From CAYJRR01 sp964372275 [NCBI: uncultured bacterium] (GTDB lineage Bacteria; CAYJRR01), in assembly GCA_964372275.1 (NCBI GenBank), contig CAYJRR010000045.1, positions 1 through 33,251 on the forward strand: 33,251 bases of DNA. The letters are read 5' to 3'. The position numbers were made by a program, and so were the translations under genes. Positions 27,067-33,251 of this stretch are shown here, one piece after another; the stretch's first letter is position 1; each line of letters starts with the position of its first letter. The notes under the pieces are model-generated. The model saw only the letters and a list, made by a program, of their open reading frames with translations, was not told the DNA's origin and made no database searches.

Positions 27067-27714
27067 TCAGGTCCGCTCGAACAGCCACCAGGTCAAGTCG
27101 TCCCACGCATCGCTCTTCGCGAGGAAGCCGCGCTTGCGGAGAACGAGTTCGGGGAAGAGGCTCGCGTAGAGTCCGCCGAAATCCCGCTTGAAGAGAGCCC
27201 CCTCCTGGCCGCGATACGGGACCTCGGTCGGCTGGTCGGCGTAGTACTCGCCGCACAGGACCCACCGGCTGGAGCAACGGACGACTTCGCCCATCACCAG
27301 CGGCAACGACTCTTCCGGCTGGTGGATGAGGACGCCCATGGTGAATGTGAGGTCGAACCATCGATCACGGAACGGCAGCTCCCGGGCGGGAGACCAGACG
27401 GCGTTCACGCCGGGGACCGACGTTCGAAGCTCGTGCAAGGCGTTCCGATTGATGTCCACACCGAACACGTTGCCCGGCTCGACGCACGTCGCGATCCACG
27501 TCAGGTTCTGACCGACGTTGCATCCCACCTCGAGCACCTTCCGTGCGGGAAACTCCCCCAGGAGTCCGCGCCAGAACGGCTCACGCGATGCGGCCGCACC
27601 CCGGTTGCGCTCGATGTATTCGTTGCCGAAGGCACCTCCCCACAACGATTCGAGGCGCTCCACGTCCGATCGCGCACCCTCTTCCTTCCGCGACATGCGC
27701 ACTGACAGTGGCAC
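27067..27714 (-). CDS. Pseudaminic acid biosynthesis-associated methylase (SAM-dependent)
   Basis: 215 residues from GTG 27714; ATG 27696 is an equally possible start. The region LESLWGGAFGNEYIERNRG is the family hallmark. It is followed by the SAM-binding motif VLEVGCNVGQNLTWI, then FGVDINRNALHEL and FDLTFTMGVLIHQP. The family is known from Pse clusters, but its substrate is not established. It lies 15 bases after the pseI-pseH fusion and 21 before the SpsF-type gene. Confidence 0.9.
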   Translation of the reverse strand: MPLSVRMSRKEEGARSDVERLESLWGGAFGNEYIERNRGAAASREPFWRGLLGEFPARKVLEVGCNVGQNLTWIATCVEPGNVFGVDINRNALHELRTSVPGVNAVWSPARELPFRDRWFDLTFTMGVLIHQPEESLPLVMGEVVRCSSRWVLCGEYYADQPTEVPYRGQEGALFKRDFGGLYASLFPELVLRKRGFLAKSDAWDDLTWWLFERT

Positions 27715-27729
27715 CAGAAATGCGATCGG

Positions 27730-29250
27730 TCAATGACCGGATCCCGACGAGCGTCGGTAGATGGAGAACGATCGCGAATCGACGTCGCGCACACCAACCT
27801 TCTCGAATCCGGCCGACTCGAAGGCCCTCCGGCTCGCGACGTTCGAGTCGAGAATCCAGGCCTCCAGCTCGCGTGTGCCGAGCGCCGGCGCCCAGGAGCG
27901 GCAGAGTTGCTCGAGCGCCCACCGGCCGACACCGGCGCCACGGGCGGACGAGTCGATCGCGATCGACACCTCCGCCCGTTCGACGCCCGAGGCGTCGCGC
28001 CGTTTCTGGAGCCGGACGACACCGACGCTCCGGCGGCCGGTCTCGACGACCAGGAGCACCGTATCGCGATCCGCCAGGCGATCGCGAAACCACCGCTGAT
28101 GATCGATCCACGGGATGGGCTCCGTCGACCGCGAGACTTCCCGCACCGAGGGGTCGTTGTTCCAACGCCAGATCGCTTCGACGTCCTCGGCCGTCGCCCG
28201 GCGCAGGTTCCACGTTCCGCCCTCGACGTCCTCCTCCCGGACCGCGACGTTCGGCGCGACGTCCCGCGACGCTTTCCGTCCCAGGAGCCCTTCCCACCGC
28301 GCGGGCGCCAGACCTGCCGGCAACTTGCCGCACCGGAGCGCGGCGACGTTGCTCTCGTCGAAACGGTCACCGGAGCGGATCGGCCGGATGGCGAAGAGGC
28401 TCCGCCGGGCGAACGATCGGAGCTCCGTCTCCGCCGGCAAGGGCACCTTCCGCCCGTCTCCGAGTGCACGCTCGACCGCGCGGATCGTGGAGACCATGTC
28501 CGCCAGCTCGCCGGGCTCGATCGCGAACTTGTGGTCCGGTCCGGGGAGCGTCCGATCGAGCGTGAAGTGCTTCTCGATCACCCGTGCGCCGAGCGCGACC
28601 GCGGACGTCGGCGCGATCGTCGGCTCGGACGTGTGATCCGAGAGACCGGTGAGGCAGCCAAACCGTTCGGCCATGGAGAGCATGGCCCGCAGGTTCGACT
28701 GCTCGATGGGGGCCGGATAACTCGCCGTGCACTGCAACAGCACCGGCGCCTTTCCCCCGGCGCGGCGGACGACGTCGACCGCCTCGGCCACCTCCTCCAG
28801 GTCGGCCGCGCCGGTCGACAGGATGAGCGGTTTTCCCTTGGCCGCCATCCGCGCGAGCAGCGGGTGGTGGGTCAGCTCGTAGCTGGCGCACTTGTGCACC
28901 GTCACGTACGGATCCAGCACGTCGAGGGCGGCCTCGTCGAAGACCGAGGCCATGAACTCGATCCCCCGCGAATTGCATTCCGACTTGAGCAGCGGCAACC
29001 AGGATGGCGGCAGCTCCATCCGCTCGATGATCGAGTAGATCGATTCCTTCGAACCTAGGTAATCGCTGACCCCCGCTTCACGGGCGTAGAGCTTCGCGGC
29101 AGTGAACAGCTGAAACTTGACCGCATCGGCCCCGGCCTCCGCCGCGACGTGGATCAGCCGTCGTGCCCGCTCGAGATCGCCGTCGTGATTGCTTCCGGCC
29201 TCTGCAATCACGAAGCACCCACCGGCCGACATCCGTTCGCCGAACTTCAT
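27730..29250 (-). CDS. Fused pseudaminic acid synthase (PseI) and N-acetyltransferase (PseH)
   Basis: 506 residues. Residues 10-255 form a NeuB/PseI barrel (IAEAGSNHDGDLERA, TASYPAPIEQSNL, SDHT at 204-207, EKHFTLDRTLPGPDH). Residues about 275-340 form the SAF/antifreeze-like domain. Residues 347-500 form a GNAT domain with the acetyl-CoA loop RGAGVGRWAL at 437-446. PseI condenses the hexose with phosphoenolpyruvate; PseH acetylates the amino sugar two steps earlier. They are normally separate proteins; here one uninterrupted frame joins them. ATG 29250 overlaps the pseG TGA. The fusion is seen directly; the substrate (pseudaminic or a related acid) is inferred. Confidence 0.92.
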   Translation of the reverse strand: MKFGERMSAGGCFVIAEAGSNHDGDLERARRLIHVAAEAGADAVKFQLFTAAKLYAREAGVSDYLGSKESIYSIIERMELPPSWLPLLKSECNSRGIEFMASVFDEAALDVLDPYVTVHKCASYELTHHPLLARMAAKGKPLILSTGAADLEEVAEAVDVVRRAGGKAPVLLQCTASYPAPIEQSNLRAMLSMAERFGCLTGLSDHTSEPTIAPTSAVALGARVIEKHFTLDRTLPGPDHKFAIEPGELADMVSTIRAVERALGDGRKVPLPAETELRSFARRSLFAIRPIRSGDRFDESNVAALRCGKLPAGLAPARWEGLLGRKASRDVAPNVAVREEDVEGGTWNLRRATAEDVEAIWRWNNDPSVREVSRSTEPIPWIDHQRWFRDRLADRDTVLLVVETGRRSVGVVRLQKRRDASGVERAEVSIAIDSSARGAGVGRWALEQLCRSWAPALGTRELEAWILDSNVASRRAFESAGFEKVGVRDVDSRSFSIYRRSSGSGH

Positions 29251-30308
29251 CGATGCGCCCTCTTTCTGGAAGAGATCTCCTCGACCGCGTCCAGGATCCG
29301 GTCTACGCCGCCGCCGTCGACGAGCCCACGGAGGCGGGCCCGCAGCCGGCGCCGCTCGCCGGCGCTCTCGATCAGCGTCCGGAAAAACCCGCCGAGCGAA
29401 GTATCGTCGCACCGATCGAACCAACCGCCGTAGACGAGGTAGCCGTCGAGACCGAGGGCCTCACCGGCGCGCTCCTGGTTCTCGGACACGCAGAAGGCGA
29501 GCGTTGGAACGCGATGGTAGGCGAGCTCCAGCAGCGTCGAACCCGCGGCCGAGATCGCGAGATCGACGCTCCTCATCAGGCGGGACATGTCGCCGACGCC
29601 CCGGAGCACACGGACGTTGGCGACGCCGGGCCCGTTCTCGTCTACTACCTGTCCGGAATATGCGGCACCGAGAATTGCGAGCACGTCGACCGGGTACGGC
29701 CGAAGCAAGGAAACGACTCGCGCCGTCGCGCCCGCCACGTCGGAGCCGCCGAACGTGACCAGGACGCGAAGGCGACCGTCGGGCGACGGCCTCTCCTCGC
29801 CCGGATCGGTCGCGGGCCGGAGGAATTCGGAGCGAAGCATCGCGAATCGAGGGCCGAGCAGGAATGCCGTGGAACTCGGCCGCCCGTAACCGGCCATCGC
29901 CTCGGCGGCGTAGTTCGGATTGACCACCAGGTCGACGCGGATCGGAGGCGTTCCGAGGTCGTCGATGGCAACGAGCACGCAGTCCGGCGCCAAGGAGGAT
30001 CTCAGATCCTCGAAGAATCCCGCGCCGAACCGATATCCATCGACGATGCAGGCCTCCGCCTCCATCGAGCGGCAAAGGTCGGCCACGCGGCGGGCGTCGG
30101 TATCGCTGCCCGTGGGGGCGTCGACCGGTACGAGCTCCACCCCCCGGCCTCCGGCGAACGCGGAGATCGCGGGCGCGACGTCCGCCCCGATGGCGAGCGA
30201 CGGCACCCCACCCCGCCGGCGCACCCCTTCGGCGAGCGCGATGAGCCTCATCACGTGTCCGGTCCCGATCTCCGGCGACGCATCCGCCCTCAGCACGACC
30301 GGCTTCAA
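29247..30308 (-). CDS. pseG: PseG-type UDP-sugar hydrolase
   Basis: 353 residues. It begins KPVVLRADASPEIGTGHVMR, the PseG N-terminal glycine loop. Later motifs are CVLVAIDDLGTPPIRVDLVV with NPNY, RVLVTFGGSDVAGATARVV, then AISAAGSTLLELAYHRVPTL. PseG removes UDP from the bis-acetamido sugar before condensation by PseI. TTG 30308 overlaps the upstream HDOD stop codon as TTGA; it is the only start that keeps the conserved N terminus with coupling. Its stop overlaps the start of the PseI-PseH fusion. Confidence 0.92.
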   Translation of the reverse strand: MKPVVLRADASPEIGTGHVMRLIALAEGVRRRGGVPSLAIGADVAPAISAFAGGRGVELVPVDAPTGSDTDARRVADLCRSMEAEACIVDGYRFGAGFFEDLRSSLAPDCVLVAIDDLGTPPIRVDLVVNPNYAAEAMAGYGRPSSTAFLLGPRFAMLRSEFLRPATDPGEERPSPDGRLRVLVTFGGSDVAGATARVVSLLRPYPVDVLAILGAAYSGQVVDENGPGVANVRVLRGVGDMSRLMRSVDLAISAAGSTLLELAYHRVPTLAFCVSENQERAGEALGLDGYLVYGGWFDRCDDTSLGGFFRTLIESAGERRRLRARLRGLVDGGGVDRILDAVEEISSRKRAHR

Positions 30309-31213
30309 ACGACCGACATCTCCTTCTGGGCCCAAAGCTCGGCCACCTTCGCCGACGCGCGTTCCATCTGCTCCGGGGTCATCCCGGACGCGGCAACCTC
30401 GTCGGGAACGAAGCGCGCCGGCTCGGCACCGGCGGAGGTATCGAGCGCCTTCACCATCCGATCCGCGATGTGGACCAGCCACGTCTCCTTGCGGAAGTCG
30501 GTGGCGTTGTTCGGCTCTTCGTGGAAGCGGACCGCTTCGCAGACCCAGTCGGGAAAGTTCCACGCCTTCGCCGCGCGGCCGGCGATCTGCTGGTGGAAGG
30601 CGGTGAAGACACGCGGCAGCGCGCCGCGGATCTCCGCGTCAGGGATCTCCTGGAGGTTGCCGATCTCGATCGCCGTGTTCAGCGCGATCGGCTTGCCGAT
30701 GTCGTGGATCAACCCGCAGAGGAACGCGCCGTCCGCGTTCTTCCCGGCGATCTGCGCCACCACCCGCGCCGCCCCGCCGACCCCCGAGGCGTGTCGCCAC
30801 AGCTGCTCGAACACGTCGTTGAAACGTCCGGGCTTGAAAAGCTTGGCGCGCACCGACAACGCAAGCGTGATCTCGCGGATCGTGCTGGTACCGAGCCGCA
30901 CCAGCGCGGCGGGGATCGAATCGCACGGGTTTCCGCGACGGAAGAAGGCGCTGTTCGCCACCCGCAGGATGTTGGCGGACAGCGCCTGGTCCGAGATGAT
31001 GAGGTTCGCGATCTTGTCGAACGGCACCTCCGCCATCCGGCTCATCTCCGAAACGCGAATCGCGACCTGCGGGAGGAGAGGGACCTCGTACTTTCCCGAT
31101 TGGATCTGCTTCGCCAGCAGGACGAAGATCTGTCCGCCGAGCTGGTGGGCGAAGTTCCGCGACGCGGGTGCGGACTCGCCGGAACCACCCGGATTGGAAC
31201 CGGACGGGCTCAC
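30305..31213 (-). CDS. HDOD domain protein, second of a tandem pair
   Basis: 302 residues from GTG 31213, overlapping the stop of the first copy as GTGA. The HDOD core (about residues 30-225) contains VPLLPQVAIRVSEMS, ISDQALSANILRVANSAFFR, CGLIHDIGKPIALNTAIEI and AFHQQIAGRAAKAWNFPDWV. The HD pair is retained, but the downstream catalytic residues of true phosphodiesterases are not obvious. It is collinear with its neighbour at a constant offset of 905 bases. Its stop overlaps the pseG start, so it is physically tied to the sugar pathway. Probably a scaffold or regulator; partner unknown. Confidence 0.9.
   Translation of the reverse strand: MSPSGSNPGGSGESAPASRNFAHQLGGQIFVLLAKQIQSGKYEVPLLPQVAIRVSEMSRMAEVPFDKIANLIISDQALSANILRVANSAFFRRGNPCDSIPAALVRLGTSTIREITLALSVRAKLFKPGRFNDVFEQLWRHASGVGGAARVVAQIAGKNADGAFLCGLIHDIGKPIALNTAIEIGNLQEIPDAEIRGALPRVFTAFHQQIAGRAAKAWNFPDWVCEAVRFHEEPNNATDFRKETWLVHIADRMVKALDTSAGAEPARFVPDEVAASGMTPEQMERASAKVAELWAQKEMSVV
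30660..30703. repeat. Direct repeat within the HDOD pair (copy 2)
   Basis: 44 bases identical to 31565-31608, encoding the HDIGKPIALNTAIEI region. Further long identities occur elsewhere in the two genes, all at the same 905-base offset, so the repeats reflect a gene duplication without insertions or deletions over this range. Confidence 0.9.
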
Positions 31214-32121
31214 ACCACCGTCAGCTCTTTTTCCAGCCACATCTCCGCGATGCGGAGACCGGCGCGGGTCACCTTCTCGGGCGTCAGGCCGGAGGGCTTG
31301 AGCTCCTCCTCGGTGAAGGTGGGGATCTCCTGCCCGTCGCTCGCGTCCATCGCCTTCACCAGGCGATCGGCGAGGTGGACCATCCATGTCTCCCGCACGA
31401 ACTCCTTCGAATTGTTCGGCTCCTCGTGGAACCGGACCGCTTCGCAGACCCAATCGGGGAAGTTCCACGCCTTCGCGGCATGTCCGGCGATCTGCTGGTG
31501 AAAGGCCTCGAAGACGCGCGGCAGCGCCGCTCGGATCTCGGCGTCGGAGACGTCCTGCACCTTTCCGATCTCGATCGCCGTGTTCAGCGCGATCGGCTTG
31601 CCGATGTCATGGATCAGTCCGCAAAGGTACGCGCCGTCCGGATTCAATCCGGTGAGCTGCGCCAATACGCGCGCCGCGCCACCGACCGCCGAGGCGTGTT
31701 TCCAGAGCGCGTCGAACAGGTCGTTGAAGCGGCCGGGCGTGAACAGCTTCGATCGCACCGACAGCGCGAGCGTGATCTCGCGGATCGAGTTCGTCCCCAA
31801 CCGCACCAGCGCGGCGGGGATCGAATCGCACGGATTTCCCCGCCGGAAGAAGGCGCTGTTCGCCACCCGCAGGATGTTCGCGGTCAACGCTTGGTCCGAG
31901 ATGATCAGGTTCGCGAGTCGATCGAGCGGAACCTCGGGCATCCGGCTGAGCTGCGAAACCTGGATCGCGACCTGCGGCAGCAGCGGAACTTCGTATTTTC
32001 CGGCCTGTATCTGCTTGGAAAGACGATTGAAGACCATCGCCCCGAGACCGGAGGAACCGGCGGCGGGAACGCCGGGTGGAGAACCGCCCGGCGGGGCTCC
32101 GCCGGTGGTGGGGGTCGACAT
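31210..32121 (-). CDS. HDOD domain protein, first of a tandem pair
   Basis: 303 residues from ATG 32121; a TTG 18 bases upstream is open but less likely. A Pro/Gly-rich N terminus (about 35 residues) precedes an HDOD core nearly identical to that of the next gene: ISDQALTANILRVANSAFFR, CGLIHDIGKPIALNTAIEI and AFHQQIAGHAAKAWNFPDWV. On the minus strand TATAGT lies at 32133-32128, just before the ATG, with no clear ribosome-binding site. The message could start at or next to the ATG, but the -35 region is poor. It heads the pse operon and diverges from flgF across a region with two FleQ-like boxes. Confidence 0.9.
   Translation of the reverse strand: MSTPTTGGAPPGGSPPGVPAAGSSGLGAMVFNRLSKQIQAGKYEVPLLPQVAIQVSQLSRMPEVPLDRLANLIISDQALTANILRVANSAFFRRGNPCDSIPAALVRLGTNSIREITLALSVRSKLFTPGRFNDLFDALWKHASAVGGAARVLAQLTGLNPDGAYLCGLIHDIGKPIALNTAIEIGKVQDVSDAEIRAALPRVFEAFHQQIAGHAAKAWNFPDWVCEAVRFHEEPNNSKEFVRETWMVHLADRLVKAMDASDGQEIPTFTEEELKPSGLTPEKVTRAGLRIAEMWLEKELTVV
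31565..31608. repeat. Direct repeat within the HDOD pair (copy 1)
   Basis: 44 bases identical to 30660-30703. A second shared block begins at 31801 and 30896 (CCGCACCAGCGCGGCGGGGA and on). Synonymous sites are also often identical, which points to recent duplication or gene conversion. Confidence 0.9.
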
Positions 32122-32160
32122 GGGGTAACTATAGCCCAAAGCCGCCGGGGCCGGGACAGC

Positions 32161-32174
32161 GTCACGTGCATGAC
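32161..32174. promoter_or_regulatory. FleQ-like box GTCACGTGCATGAC
   Basis: A perfect GTCA-N6-TGAC repeat in the divergent region between the HDOD/pse operon and flgF. Its start is 32 bases from that of the second box at 32193, about three helical turns, so both would lie on the same face of the DNA. Confidence 0.55.
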
Positions 32175-32192
32175 GAAGGACCGCGACCGCCC

Positions 32193-32206
32193 GTCAACGG
32201 CTTGAC
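32193..32206. promoter_or_regulatory. FleQ-like box GTCAACGGCTTGAC
   Basis: The most symmetric copy: arms GTCAA and TTGAC around CGGC. It lies 35 and 69 bases upstream of the two candidate sigma-54 elements before flgF. Confidence 0.6.
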
Positions 32207-32240
32207 ACCGAGACCGATCCGGGAGCCGAAAAGCGTTGTG

Positions 32241-32254
32241 CGCACTTCACTTGC
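32241..32254 (+). promoter_or_regulatory. Candidate sigma-54 promoter of flgF (site A)
   Basis: CGCACTTCACTTGC differs from GGCAC-N5-TTGC only at the first G of the -24 element. The predicted start near 32266 leaves about 30 bases before the GTG at 32297. I prefer this site to B because it leaves room for a leader. Confidence 0.45.
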
Positions 32255-32274
32255 CTCGCCCTCCCCCGTGGACT

Positions 32275-32288
32275 GGCACGTGCATTGT
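32275..32288 (+). promoter_or_regulatory. Candidate sigma-54 promoter of flgF (site B)
   Basis: GGCACGTGCATTGT has a perfect -24 half but TTGT instead of TTGC at -12. Transcription would start near 32300, at or just after the flgF GTG, so this site would need a leaderless message or a later start codon. Confidence 0.25.
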
Positions 32289-32296
32289 CCCCCTTC

Positions 32297-32995
32297 GTGG
32301 CCGACGGCATCTATACCTCGCTCGCAGGTGCGCTCTCCTCGGAACGGCGGATCGAGGCGATCTCCAGCAACATCGCCAACGCCTCGACCCCCGGGTTCAT
32401 GCCCGAGCGGTTTTTCGCGCACGCCGATCCGCAGCCGGCGGCCGGCGATGGGGCGACGCTCCCTCGCGCCGCCTCGCAGATCGACCTTTCGTCGGGGCCC
32501 CTGGAAAAGACCGGCGCTCCGCTCGACGTGGCGCCGGCCAACGGCGCCTTCCTCGTCGTGGAGACGCCGAACGGCGAGCGACTCACCCGCGCCGGCTCCC
32601 TCCACCAGGACGCCGAAGGCGTGCTCGTCTCCGACGCGGGATATCCGGTCCTTTCGGACCGCGGAACGCTCCGATCGCCGCTACCGATGTCGATCACGCC
32701 GGAAGGGCTCGTCTCCGCCGACAGCGTCGAGCTGGGCCAGCTCCGGTTGATGCAGGTCGTCGATCCGGCGGGCGTGACCCGCGAAGGGGCGAACCTGCTT
32801 GCCTTCGAGCCGGAAGCCGCGGTCGACGTCGTCGAGCCCGTACTCACGGTCGGAGCGTTGAACCGCACGCCGCTGTCGGCGATCGACTCGCTGGTCGACG
32901 TCATCGTCGCCACCCGCGCGTTTGAGGCCTATCAGCAGTCGATCAAGGCCCAGGACGAGGCCGAACGGAAGTCCACGAACCTGGGGAAGATCTAA
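32297..32995 (+). CDS. flgF: Flagellar proximal rod protein FlgF
   Basis: 232 residues from GTG 32297, chosen because family similarity starts there (VADGIYTSLAGALSSERRIE). TTG 32285 is open in frame but overlaps a candidate promoter. The rod motif SSNIANASTPGFMPERFF, the middle GAFLVVETPNGERLTRAGSL and the C-terminal SLVDVIVATRAFEAYQQSIK are typical. No good ribosome-binding site precedes either start. flgG follows after 11 bases, making the usual flgF-flgG pair. Confidence 0.93.
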   Translation: MADGIYTSLAGALSSERRIEAISSNIANASTPGFMPERFFAHADPQPAAGDGATLPRAASQIDLSSGPLEKTGAPLDVAPANGAFLVVETPNGERLTRAGSLHQDAEGVLVSDAGYPVLSDRGTLRSPLPMSITPEGLVSADSVELGQLRLMQVVDPAGVTREGANLLAFEPEAAVDVVEPVLTVGALNRTPLSAIDSLVDVIVATRAFEAYQQSIKAQDEAERKSTNLGKI

Positions 32996-33006
32996 GGGAG
33001 GAACCG

Positions 33007-33251
33007 ATGCTGCGAGCCCTTTCCACCGCCGCGACCGGCCTCGAGGCGCAAACCGCCAAGATCGACGCCATCGCCAACAACCTGGCGAACGTGTCGACCA
33101 CCGGGTTCAAGAAGGAGCGCGTTGAATTCCAGGACCTCTACTACGACACCGTCCGCGCCCCCACCTCGCCGCGCGAAGGGCGCGGGCGTCCGACGGGGAT
33201 CACCGTCGGTCTCGGCGTGCGCGTCTCGGGCACATCGCGGGTCTTCACGCC
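33007..33251 (+). CDS. flgG: Flagellar distal rod protein FlgG (5' part, cut by window edge)
   Basis: 81 codons visible. It begins MLRALSTAATGLEAQTAKID, followed by AIANNLANVSTTGFKKERVE and FQDLYYDTVRAPTS, all FlgG hallmarks. A strong AAGGGAGG ribosome-binding site lies 5 bases before the ATG. FlgG forms the distal rod; the gene continues beyond the window. Confidence 0.97.
   Translation, partial: MLRALSTAATGLEAQTAKIDAIANNLANVSTTGFKKERVEFQDLYYDTVRAPTSPREGRGRPTGITVGLGVRVSGTSRVFT

Noticed and set aside
30660-31608. Long direct repeats that might mark a mobile element.
   Set aside because: They are internal to two homologous coding sequences and are explained by gene duplication; no transposase or terminal inverted repeats are present.
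32253-32266. Possible minus-strand -24/-12 element for the HDOD/pse operon.
   Set aside because: GG and GC have the right spacing, but the CAC and TT parts of the consensus are missing.

Overview
This window is a large flagellar gene locus from a high-GC, diderm-type bacterium. It holds nearly all of the basal body, export apparatus, motor, switch and hook genes, the regulators FlhF and FliA, and an attached operon for nonulosonic (pseudaminic-type) acid synthesis. Gene content (FlbD, a sigma-54 activator next to a phosphorelay kinase, FlhF, several HDOD proteins, a lipoprotein with a clear lipobox) suggests a deltaproteobacterial, acidobacterial or similar lineage. The sequence alone does not fix the phylum. 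I see no tRNA, rRNA, CRISPR array, insertion sequence or prophage.

Layout. (1) 1-618 (-): start of an NtrC-type sigma-54 activator that runs off the left edge. (2) 619-1071: non-coding region with a likely sigma-54 promoter for the activator and the 3' hairpin of the next operon. (3) 4927-1072 (-): a three-gene signalling operon (small beta-rich domain, HDOD protein, soluble hybrid histidine kinase with a C-terminal Hpt domain). (4) 5094-16153 (+): flgB flgC fliE flbD motA motB fliF fliG fliH fliI fliJ fliK flgD flgE, behind a consensus sigma-54 promoter. (5) 16565-16134 (-): a small GAF-like gene whose 3' end overlaps flgE tail to tail. (6) 16762-26307 (+): fliM fliN fliO fliP fliQ fliR flhB flhA flhF fliA and a lipoprotein gene, behind a second consensus sigma-54 promoter. 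(7) 32121-26311 (-): two tandem HDOD paralogues, pseG, a pseI-pseH fusion, a methylase and an SpsF-type cytidylyltransferase. (8) 32297-33251 (+): flgF and the start of flgG, the rod genes.

How it fits together. Most genes overlap or nearly touch, often as ATGA, GTGA or TTGA stop/start overlaps, so they are probably translated in coupled blocks. Two consensus -24/-12 elements (5047-5060 and 16734-16747), a near-consensus one on the minus strand (759-772) and two weaker ones before flgF point to sigma-54 control. A 14-bp inverted repeat, GTCA-N6-TGAC, occurs four times between genes (4937, 21208, 32161, 32193), with a one-mismatch copy at 856. It has the same form as the FleQ box known from Pseudomonas. 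The simplest model is that the partial activator at the left edge, or a FleQ-like protein elsewhere, binds these sites. The hybrid kinase could feed phosphate through its Hpt domain to the activator. The Pse operon would supply sugars for flagellin glycosylation.

Notable departures from a textbook locus: no fliL after motB, no flhG after flhF, a FliM without the N-terminal CheY-binding peptide, an FlhF with altered GTPase motifs, a fused PseI-PseH, and an unrecognised Ig-like lipoprotein translationally coupled to fliA.
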